Assembly: GCA_903923345.1 (NCBI GenBank)
Contig: CAIXXI010000263.1
Span: 1 to 15,155, forward strand
Reading direction: 5' to 3'
Length of the DNA: 15,155 nucleotides
DNA from: an uncultured Burkholderiales bacterium
Lineage (GTDB): Bacteria > Pseudomonadota > Gammaproteobacteria > Burkholderiales > Burkholderiaceae_E
Below, piece after piece: positions 6,765 to 13,538 of this stretch (position 1 is the first letter of the stretch; each line of letters opens with the position of its first letter). Both the position numbers and the translations under genes were made by a program. The notes under the pieces were generated by a model. The model searched no databases. It had not been told where the DNA came from and was given only the letters and a program-made list of their open reading frames with translations.

Positions 6765-9173
6765 TCAGCGACGCACCTTGCGCCCGGCCGGTCTGGGCGA
6801 CCCCGACGCAGGCCCGCCATCACCCTGCAGTTTGGGCGCTGAGGCCCGCACGCGGGAAAAGGCCTTGCCCGATCCGGTGTCGCGCGGAGGCAGTCCGGTG
6901 TGTTGGGTCAGCAGCCTGCCCCGGCGCGCAGGAGACGGGCTGAGCGGCGGATCATCCTGGTGGCCCGAGGCCCGCCGGCTGCGCGCAAAGGGATCGCCCA
7001 TGCCCTTGCCGGGCTGATACAGCGGAATCAGATGCTGCTTGCCATTGCCGATCAGATCGGCGCGGCCAAGGTCTTTGAGGGCCTGGCGCAGCAGTGGCCA
7101 GTTATCTGGGTCATGCCAGCGCAGGAAGGCCTTGTGCAAACGCCTGCGCCGATCGCCCCGAATGACATCGACAGTCTCGCCCTTGCGGGGGTCACGGCTG
7201 ATGCCCTTGAGCGGATTGCGCCCCGAGTGATACATCGCAGTGGCCGTGGCCATTGGGCTGGGATAGAAGGTCTGGACCTGATCGGCCCGGAACCCATTGC
7301 GCTTGAGCCAGATCGCCAGATGCATCATGTCTTCATCGCTGGTGCCCGGATGCGCCGCGATGAAATAGGGAATCAGGTACTGCTTCTTGCCGGCCTCCGC
7401 GCTGAATCGATCGAACAGCGTCTTGAACCGGTCGTAGCTGCCGATGCCCGGCTTCATCATCTTCGAGAGCGGCCCGGTCTCGGTGTGCTCGGGTGCGATC
7501 TTCAGATAGCCACCCACGTGGTGGGTGGCGAGTTCGCGGATGTACTCGGGCGACTCGACCGCGAGGTCATAGCGCACCCCCGAGCCGATCAGGATTTTCT
7601 TGATGCCCTTGAGCTTGCGCGCACGGCGATACAGATTGATGAGCGGTCCGTGGTCGGTCTTCAGGTTCGGGCAGATCCCGGGATACACGCAACTCGGCTT
7701 GCGGCAGGCGGCCTCGATTGCGGGCGATTTGCAGCCGATTCGGTACATGTTGGCGGTCGGCCCGCCAAGGTCGGAGACCACTCCGGTGAAGCCCTGAACG
7801 GTGTCGCGCATCGCCTCGATTTCGCGAATCACCGAGTCTTCGCTGCGGCTCTGGATGATGCGTCCTTCATGCTCGGTGATCGAGCAGAAGGTGCAGCCCC
7901 CGAAGCAGCCGCGCATGATGTTGACCGAGAACCGGATCATCTCCCAGGCGGGGATTTTGGTCGGTCCATCATGGCGGCCATTCGCATCGGCGTAGCGCGG
8001 ATGCGGGCTGCGCGCATAGGGCAGGTCGAACACCGCATCCATCTCGGCGGTGGCCAGTGGAATCGGCGGCGGATTGATCCAGACATCCCGATCGCCGTGT
8101 TGCTGAACCAGCGCGCGCGCATTGCCCGGATTGGTCTCCAGGTGCAGCACCCGATTGGCATGGGCATAGAGCACCGGATCGCTTCGCACTTGCTCGAAGC
8201 TGGGCAGCCGGATCACGGTGCGATCGCGTGCCGGCATGACGATGCGACCAGTTTTGGGCGTCGGCAGGAATCGGAGCGGCTTGACTTCGGCACTGACCCG
8301 TCCTGAGCCGGTGGCGCTCGAGGCACTGTCCGGCGGATCCTGCGGGTTTGCGTCCTCACGGGAGCACTCGCTGCCCGAGGCCTGTTCTTCCATGCCGAGA
8401 TACGGGTTGATGTGCTCGTCGATGCGCCCAGGCCGATCCACTTCAGTCGAATCGATCTCCATCCAGCCGCGCGCGGTGTCGTCGTCGGTGCGGCGCATGA
8501 AGGCGGTGCCGCGCACATCGGTGATCTGGTGCACCGGCTCCCGGGCAGCCAGCCGATGGGCGATTTCAATGACTGCGCGCTCGGCATTGCCGTAGAGCAG
8601 CAGGTCGCACTTCGAATCAACGACGATCGAGCGGCGGACCTTGTCCTGCCAGTAGTCGTAATGCGCGACGCGGCGCAATGAACCCTCGATGCCGCCGATC
8701 ACGATCGGCACATCCTTGTAGGCCTCGCGGCATCGCTGCGAATAGACCAGCGCGGCGCGGTCAGGGCGACGCCCGCCTTCATTGCCCGGCGTGTAGGCGT
8801 CATCGCTGCGGATCTTGCGATCGGCGGTATAGCGATTGATCATCGAATCCATGTTGCCGGCGGTAACGCCGAAAAACAGGTTCGGTTTGCCGAGTACCTT
8901 GAACGGGTCGGCGCTGTTCCATTCGGGTTGCGCAATGATGCCCACCCGGAATCCCTGCGCCTCGAGCGCACGGCCGATGATCGCCATGCCAAAACTGGGA
9001 TGGTCGACATAGGCATCGCCGGTCACGACGATGATGTCGCAGCTGTCCCAGCCGAGCTGCGTCATTTCCTCGCGGCTCATCGGCAGAAACGGGGCCACGC
9101 CAAGGCGCTTCGCCCAGTGCGGGCGATAGGCGGTCAGCGGTTTGGCGAAAGGCAGACTGGGCAGGGCACTCAT
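6765..9173 (-). CDS. ygiQ: YgiQ family radical SAM protein (UPF0313)
   Basis: Radical SAM enzyme of the conserved YgiQ family, whose reaction is not established. The N-terminal block APFLPMSREEMTQLGWDSCD and the following VTGDAYVDHPSFGMA match the family as I know it, as does IGGIEGSLRR. The 4Fe-4S cluster motif C-x3-C-x2-C is C423, C427 and C430 in RGCFGGCTFCS. The protein is about 802 residues. A hydrophilic, Ser/Asp-rich stretch at about 262-295 looks like a disordered linker, and the last ~80 residues are basic, Pro/Gly-rich and low in complexity. The start at 9173 (MSALPSLPF) is preferred by resemblance to relatives; an ATG at 9200 adds nine residues, and neither has a clear Shine-Dalgarno. 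It sits between Bug genes but probably has no functional link to them. Confidence 0.94.
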   Translation of the reverse strand: MSALPSLPFAKPLTAYRPHWAKRLGVAPFLPMSREEMTQLGWDSCDIIVVTGDAYVDHPSFGMAIIGRALEAQGFRVGIIAQPEWNSADPFKVLGKPNLFFGVTAGNMDSMINRYTADRKIRSDDAYTPGNEGGRRPDRAALVYSQRCREAYKDVPIVIGGIEGSLRRVAHYDYWQDKVRRSIVVDSKCDLLLYGNAERAVIEIAHRLAAREPVHQITDVRGTAFMRRTDDDTARGWMEIDSTEVDRPGRIDEHINPYLGMEEQASGSECSREDANPQDPPDSASSATGSGRVSAEVKPLRFLPTPKTGRIVMPARDRTVIRLPSFEQVRSDPVLYAHANRVLHLETNPGNARALVQQHGDRDVWINPPPIPLATAEMDAVFDLPYARSPHPRYADANGRHDGPTKIPAWEMIRFSVNIMRGCFGGCTFCSITEHEGRIIQSRSEDSVIREIEAMRDTVQGFTGVVSDLGGPTANMYRIGCKSPAIEAACRKPSCVYPGICPNLKTDHGPLINLYRRARKLKGIKKILIGSGVRYDLAVESPEYIRELATHHVGGYLKIAPEHTETGPLSKMMKPGIGSYDRFKTLFDRFSAEAGKKQYLIPYFIAAHPGTSDEDMMHLAIWLKRNGFRADQVQTFYPSPMATATAMYHSGRNPLKGISRDPRKGETVDVIRGDRRRRLHKAFLRWHDPDNWPLLRQALKDLGRADLIGNGKQHLIPLYQPGKGMGDPFARSRRASGHQDDPPLSPSPARRGRLLTQHTGLPPRDTGSGKAFSRVRASAPKLQGDGGPASGSPRPAGRKVRR

Positions 9174-9213
9174 GGGATAGCCGGCAGGACAACCCGCCAT
9201 TGTCCCGGATTCT

Positions 9214-9246
9214 GGCCCTGCCCGGGCCTATTGTCAGCGCCGGCGC
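9214..9246. terminator. GC-rich hairpin and palindrome between Bug gene and ygiQ
   Basis: Downstream of the Bug stop (minus strand) lie the perfect palindrome GCGCCGGCGC at 9237-9246 and then a stem GGCCC (9214-9218), loop TGCCC, GGGCC (9224-9228). There is no T-tract, so an intrinsic terminator is doubtful, but these could attenuate read-through into ygiQ. Confidence 0.25.
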
Positions 9247-9252
9247 AGGGTC

Positions 9253-10245
9253 TCAGGCATCCGCGCTGAATCCGATCGCCTTGACGATCGGGCCCCACCG
9301 CTCGGTGTCGGCCTTCAGGCGGGCGGCGAGTTCGGCCGGCGAGGACGCCTGCGCCTCCAGCCCCATGGTGGCCAGGCCGTTGACGGTCTCAGGCGCCGCC
9401 AGTGTGGTGCGCAGCGCGGCATTGAGGCGTGTGATCGTGTCGGCGGGCGTCTTGGCCGGAACGTAAAAGCCGAACCATTCCCGAAACACGAAGTCCTTGA
9501 GCCCCTGCTCGGTGTAGGTGGGCGTGGTCGGAGCAAACGGACTGCGCTGTGCCCCCGAGGCGCCAAGCAGCCTGCACTTGCCGGCGGCAACATGCTGGGT
9601 GAACTCGCCGATCGGACCCGAGACCGCAGCGATCTGCCCGCCGATCATGTCGAGAATGGCTGGCTGCGTGCCCTTGAACGGCACATGGTTGATGGCCACG
9701 CCGGCCTGCTTGCCCAGCAGGACGCCAATGAAGTGCGGCACTGAGCCAGCCGCCGGTGAGCCGAAATTCGCCTGGGCGGGGTTGGCACGACACCATTCGA
9801 CGAACTCGGGCACGGTGCGCACCGAGGCGGGCACCATGGGGCCGACGGCCAGACCGAAATCGAACAGACACCCCAGCGACACCGGCGACAGATCGGCGAC
9901 TGGGTCATAGGGCAGCTTGCGATAGATGTGCGGGTAGACACCGAGCATCGACATCGGCGTCTGCAAGAGCGTGGTGCCATCCGGCGGCACGGTCCGCATG
10001 AACTGGATCGCAATCTGGCCGCCTGCACCCGGTTTGTTCTCGACCACTGCGGCACGGGCATACCCGGTGGCCGGAATGCGCTCGGCCACACGCCGGCACA
10101 GGGTGTCGGAGGTCCCACCCGGGGGAAATCCGCTGACGATCCGCAGGGTCTCGAGGCCGGATTGCGCGAGGGCCTGCTCACCGATGGCGGACAACACCGC
10201 AGCGGCTGCAGCCGATTGAACGAAATGACGACGCGACATGCTCAT
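9253..10245 (-). CDS. Tripartite tricarboxylate transporter substrate-binding protein (Bug/TctC family), Tat signal
   Basis: Periplasmic Bug-type receptor of 330 residues. The short N-terminus MSMSRRHFVQ carries a twin-arginine motif (SRRHFVQ, 4-10), then an alanine-rich stretch and a probable cleavage after ALA at residue 27. The binding-loop motif is GFPPGGTSD at 39-47, followed by VENKPGAGG at 68-76. Where the other two copies have (P/A)DGYTLL this one has PPDGTTLL (87-94), and the intervening segment QIAIQFMRTV is also unusual, so it is the most divergent of the three. AGGAG six bases before the ATG falls in the 15-base gap after the upstream Bug gene, fixing the start and implying co-transcription. 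Ligand unknown; no membrane subunits nearby. Confidence 0.92.
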   Translation of the reverse strand: MSMSRRHFVQSAAAAAVLSAIGEQALAQSGLETLRIVSGFPPGGTSDTLCRRVAERIPATGYARAAVVENKPGAGGQIAIQFMRTVPPDGTTLLQTPMSMLGVYPHIYRKLPYDPVADLSPVSLGCLFDFGLAVGPMVPASVRTVPEFVEWCRANPAQANFGSPAAGSVPHFIGVLLGKQAGVAINHVPFKGTQPAILDMIGGQIAAVSGPIGEFTQHVAAGKCRLLGASGAQRSPFAPTTPTYTEQGLKDFVFREWFGFYVPAKTPADTITRLNAALRTTLAAPETVNGLATMGLEAQASSPAELAARLKADTERWGPIVKAIGFSADA

Positions 10246-10260
10246 GAATGGCTCCTGTGC

Positions 10261-11241
10261 TTATTCGACTTTTGCGCCCGACAGCTTGACGATGCGCCCC
10301 ATTCGCTCGCTTTCGCTGCGGATCAGTGCATTGACCTTATCCGGTGTCAGGTTCATCGGCACCATGCCCTGAGTGACCAGTTGCTGCTCGACGAAATCGC
10401 GGTTGTTGAGCAGGGTGGCCACCGCAGCATTGAGTTTCGAGACAACTTCGGGCGGTGTTCCGACGGGTGCAAAGAAGGCATACCAGGCACCGATGTCCAT
10501 GTCCTTGTAGCCAACCTCGGAGAAGGTCGGCACATCCGGCAACAAGGGCGAGCGCTTCTCACCAGAAATGGCCAGCGGCTTGACCTTGCCGGACTTCAGG
10601 AAACCCTGAATCGTGGTGATCGCGGGAAAGGTGAAGACCACCTGACCGCCGATCACATCGGCCACCGCCAGCGCCGACCCCTTGTAGGGCACATGCACGA
10701 TGTCGGTTGCGGTGAGCTTCTTGTACATCTCACCCATCAGGTGTGCCTGACTGCCAACCCCATAGGAGCCGTAACTGATCTTGCCCGACTGGGCCTTGGT
10801 GTAGGCCACCAGTTCGCTGAAGCTGTTGACCGGCAGGCTTGAAGACACCACCAGTGCCAGATTCAGGTAGGCCACGGTGGCCACCGGCACGAAATCCCGG
10901 CCGATGTTGTACGACAGGGATGAAAACAGCGCCGGGTTCAGCACGAAGGTCGCGTCATTGGTGAAGAGCAGCGTATAGCCATCGGCAGGCGATTTGGCGA
11001 CGGCGTCTGCACCGATGCCGGAGTTGGCCCCGGGCTTGTTTTCGACCAGGACGCTCTGGCCAAGTTGCTCGCCCAGCCGTTGGGCAACCGTGCGCGCCAT
11101 GATGTCGGTCGCGCCGCCGGGCGCGTAGGGCACCACGATCCGGATGGGTTTGTTCGGGTAGGCCGGCTGTGCCTGCACACCGGACACCGGCGCCAGAGCC
11201 ATCACCGCCGTCATCAGAAACGCTTTCAAAGCTGCGCGCAT
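10261..11241 (-). CDS. Tripartite tricarboxylate transporter substrate-binding protein (Bug/TctC family), Sec signal
   Basis: Periplasmic Bug-type receptor of 326 residues. Unlike its two neighbours it has an ordinary Sec signal peptide: MRAALKAF, a hydrophobic core, then VQA with likely cleavage after residue 24. Family motifs are PYAPGGATD at 38-46, VENKPGANS at 66-74 and ADGYTLLFTN. An upstream in-frame ATG at 11265 exists, but GAGAGGAG placed about seven bases before the ATG at 11241 decides the shorter start. It is first of a two-gene operon with the next Bug gene (15-base gap) and is divergent from the cupin gene across a region with tandem dyads. Ligand unknown; a carboxylate is usual for the family. 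Confidence 0.93.
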   Translation of the reverse strand: MRAALKAFLMTAVMALAPVSGVQAQPAYPNKPIRIVVPYAPGGATDIMARTVAQRLGEQLGQSVLVENKPGANSGIGADAVAKSPADGYTLLFTNDATFVLNPALFSSLSYNIGRDFVPVATVAYLNLALVVSSSLPVNSFSELVAYTKAQSGKISYGSYGVGSQAHLMGEMYKKLTATDIVHVPYKGSALAVADVIGGQVVFTFPAITTIQGFLKSGKVKPLAISGEKRSPLLPDVPTFSEVGYKDMDIGAWYAFFAPVGTPPEVVSKLNAAVATLLNNRDFVEQQLVTQGMVPMNLTPDKVNALIRSESERMGRIVKLSGAKVE

Positions 11242-11397
11242 AGCGCTTCTCCTCTCAGGAAACATCGGTTCTTTCCGAGTTCATCGGATCACCGATTCTA
11301 TTGGACCGCGCTACCCGATCTCATCTTTCGCGATGGGTCACGGACAGCGCTCGGACCCGATGATAAGGTGCAGAAGTCGATTCACCGAGGAGACGAC
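11242..11397. promoter_or_regulatory. Divergent promoter region with tandem ATCGG/CCGA dyads
   Basis: The 156 bases between the Bug and cupin starts contain ATCGG (11264-11268) with CCGAG (11275-11279), then ATCGGATCACCGAT (11283-11296), a perfect 5-bp inverted repeat with a 4-base spacer. Further CCGAT copies lie at 11315-11319 and 11357-11361. The spacing between the two dyad centres is about 18 bases, near two helical turns, which fits cooperative binding by a regulator (inference). Promoter boxes were not convincingly identified. Confidence 0.4.
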
Positions 11398-11847
11398 ATG
11401 GCCCTGCAGAACATCAACCCCATCAATGATCAGCTGGCCGACATCATCGTGCGCGCCAGCGAGCCCTGGATCGAAACCGCGCCCGGCATGGCCTGGACCA
11501 AGGTGCTCTGGACCGGCCCCGAGAGCGGGCGCTGGGTGGCCCTGTATCGCTGGAAAAAGGGCTATGTGGCACCCGCCCACAAGCATCTGTCGGCCGCGCA
11601 CACCTACGTGCTCAAGGGTCGACTTCAGGTGCGCGACGGCGTCCTGGAGGCGGGTGACTACGACTACGAGCCCAACGGCGTGCTGCACGGAGAAACCACC
11701 GCCCTGGAAGACACCGAGTACCTGTTCATCTGCGACGGACCCGTGGTGTTCTACAACGCCGATGGCATCGTGGCCTACAAAGGCTGGGAGGAACTGCAGC
11801 GGCTCAAGGACAAGTCTGCTGCAGCGAGCCAGCCGAAAGCGGCCTGA
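11398..11847 (+). CDS. Small cupin protein, 2,4'-dihydroxyacetophenone dioxygenase-like
   Basis: Single-domain cupin of 149 residues, probably a mononuclear metal (Fe) enzyme in the cytosol. The first cupin motif is GYVAPAHKHLSAAHTYVLKG (55-74), offering H61, H63 and H68; the second is GDYDYEPNGVLHG (86-98), offering H97 and nearby E91. The HxHxxxxH pattern in place of the usual cupin glutamate, and the tail CDGPVVFYNADG, resemble 2,4'-dihydroxyacetophenone dioxygenase, which cleaves a hydroxyketone C-C bond to a carboxylic acid and formate. That assignment is by recalled resemblance only. AGGAG five bases before the ATG at 11398 fixes the start; the frame is open further upstream into the Bug gene but this is not used. 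It converges on the two monooxygenase genes, with ketone chemistry as the possible common theme. It could also be a non-enzymatic or ChrR-like cupin. Confidence 0.72.
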   Translation: MALQNINPINDQLADIIVRASEPWIETAPGMAWTKVLWTGPESGRWVALYRWKKGYVAPAHKHLSAAHTYVLKGRLQVRDGVLEAGDYDYEPNGVLHGETTALEDTEYLFICDGPVVFYNADGIVAYKGWEELQRLKDKSAAASQPKAA

Positions 11848-11866
11848 TCAGGGCACGCCTCAGGCC
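11841..11866. terminator. Inverted repeat spanning both stop codons of convergent genes
   Basis: GGCCTGA at 11841-11847 and TCAGGCC at 11860-11866 are perfect 7-bp complements around a 12-base loop. Each arm contains the TGA stop of one gene, cupin on plus and monooxygenase on minus. The convergent position suggests a shared two-way transcription end, but no T-tract follows on either side. Confidence 0.35.
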
Positions 11867-13512
11867 CCCAGCGCGAATCCTTCATAGCCATTCGCTGCCA
11901 CCTGATTGCAGCGCTCGACATAAGGCGGGAAACCCAGCAAGGGCATGAAGACCCGGGTCTTGCCGGGCACGTTGGCGCCGAGATACCAGGAATTGCACCC
12001 TGGATAGAGGGTGCCACTGGCGACCGCATTGACATGGCCAACCCATTCATCCTGCGCCTGGGGTGTGGCCTCGATGGTGCGCTGCTTGTGCGCGCGCATC
12101 CAGTCGATGCAGGCACCGATCCAGTTCACATGCTGCTCGATCGACACGATCATGTTGGTCAGCACCGACGGGCTGCCCGGGCCGGAGATGGTGAACAGAT
12201 TCGGGAAACCCGCCACGTTCAGACCGAGGTAGGTGCGCGGGCCGGCGCTCCAGGCATCCTTCAAGGCCAGCCCGTCCCGGCCTCGAATATCGATCTTGAG
12301 CAGCGAGCCGGTCATCGCATCAAAGCCGGTCGCATAGACGATCACATCCAGCTCGAAATCCCGGCCGACCGCGCGCACGCCGGTGGGTGTGATCGCCTCG
12401 ATACCGGTTGGGCGGATATCGACCAGCTTCACATGCGGCAGGTTGAAGGTCTCGAAGTAGCCGGTATCGACACACATGCGCTTGCAGCCCAGCACCTGGG
12501 TGGGACACAGCAACTCGGCGGTGGCCGGGTCCTTGACGGTGCTCCGGATGCGCTCATGCATGTATTCCTTGGCGATTTCATTGGCCTGTGAATTCAGCAT
12601 GATGTCGTTGAAGGCGCGCTGGAAACCGAGGCCACCGCGCGCCCAGGCTTCATCGAATGCGGCACGCCGCTCCTCGGGCGTTGCACTGAGCGAGGCGCGA
12701 TCAGGCACCTGATAGCGTGAACCGAAGGCAGCCATCATCTGGCTGTTGCGCGCACGAAAGCCCTGGTAGTCGGCCTTCACCTCGGCTTCGTACTTTGGAT
12801 CGAGGGCAGCGTTATAGGCCGGAACCGAATAATTCGCGGTGCGCTGAAAGACCACCAGCTCGCTGGCCTGCTTCGCAATGATCGGGATCGACTGGACGGC
12901 CGATGAGCCGGTGCCAATCACCCCGACCCGCTTGCCGCTGAAGTCGACCGGCTCATGCGGCCACGCGCCGGTGTGATAGGACTGCCCCCGGAATGAGCCG
13001 ATGCCTGGAAATGCCGGCAAATTCGTCGATGAGAGACAGCCGGTGGCCATCACCAGGTATTGCCCGCTGACCACATCCCCGCGGTCGGTGCGCACCGCCC
13101 AGCGCGAGCTGCGCTCATCGAATTGCGCCGACTGCACCCGGGTCACGAACCGGATATCCGAGCGCAGCTCGAAGCGATCGGCCACATGGTTGGCGTACTT
13201 CAGAATCTCGGCCTGCGGCGCAAAGCGCTCGCTCCAGTGCCATTGCTGCTGCAGGTCTTCCGAGAACTGGTAGGAATATTCCATGCTCTCGACATCGCAT
13301 CGCGCGCCGGGGTAGCGGTTCCAGTACCAGGTGCCGCCCACGCCGTCGCCGGCTTCAAAGACACGAGCCCTAAGCCCGAGCTTGCGCGCGGTGTGCAGCA
13401 TGTACATCCCGGCAAATCCGGCACCCACGATGACGACGTCAAACTCGGCACCGACCTCGGGATCGCGCGGTGACGCTGGCTGGGTGAACTTGGGCAGGAC
13501 AGGGGTGCTCAT
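11860..13512 (-). CDS. Flavin-containing Baeyer-Villiger-type monooxygenase (cyclohexanone monooxygenase-like)
   Basis: Predicted FAD- and NADPH-dependent class B monooxygenase that inserts one oxygen of O2 into a ketone to give an ester or lactone. The 550-residue length is normal for the cyclohexanone/cyclopentanone monooxygenase branch. FAD motif GAGFAG is at 30-35 and GGTWYWNRYPGARCD at 59-73. The Baeyer-Villiger fingerprint FxGxxxHxxxWP is fully met by FRGQSYHTGAWP at 174-185. The NADPH fold motif GTGSSA is at 200-205, with QRTANY downstream. Relatives also share the C-terminal region around CKRMCVDTGYFETFN. AAAGAGG about seven bases before the ATG supports the start. It follows a second monooxygenase by 26 bases, so the two are probably one operon. 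Substrate unknown; ordinary ketones, cyclic or aryl, are possible. Confidence 0.92.
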   Translation of the reverse strand: MSTPVLPKFTQPASPRDPEVGAEFDVVIVGAGFAGMYMLHTARKLGLRARVFEAGDGVGGTWYWNRYPGARCDVESMEYSYQFSEDLQQQWHWSERFAPQAEILKYANHVADRFELRSDIRFVTRVQSAQFDERSSRWAVRTDRGDVVSGQYLVMATGCLSSTNLPAFPGIGSFRGQSYHTGAWPHEPVDFSGKRVGVIGTGSSAVQSIPIIAKQASELVVFQRTANYSVPAYNAALDPKYEAEVKADYQGFRARNSQMMAAFGSRYQVPDRASLSATPEERRAAFDEAWARGGLGFQRAFNDIMLNSQANEIAKEYMHERIRSTVKDPATAELLCPTQVLGCKRMCVDTGYFETFNLPHVKLVDIRPTGIEAITPTGVRAVGRDFELDVIVYATGFDAMTGSLLKIDIRGRDGLALKDAWSAGPRTYLGLNVAGFPNLFTISGPGSPSVLTNMIVSIEQHVNWIGACIDWMRAHKQRTIEATPQAQDEWVGHVNAVASGTLYPGCNSWYLGANVPGKTRVFMPLLGFPPYVERCNQVAANGYEGFALGA

Positions 13513-13538
13513 CGATGGGCCTCTTTCGAATGACAGGC

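Noticed and set aside
6900..8306. A 468-codon open frame on the plus strand opposite ygiQ.
   Set aside because: It is antisense to a strongly conserved radical SAM gene, its translation has no recognisable domain, and long antisense frames are expected in GC-rich coding DNA.
11242..11265. The longer start (ATG at 11265) for the Sec-type Bug receptor.
   Set aside because: GAGAGGAG lies at ideal distance before the ATG at 11241, and the shorter form begins with a standard signal peptide.
11065..11397. An N-terminal extension of the cupin frame back to 11065.
   Set aside because: The extension overlaps the 5' end of the divergent Bug gene and reads as unstructured residues, while AGGAG is well placed before the ATG at 11398.
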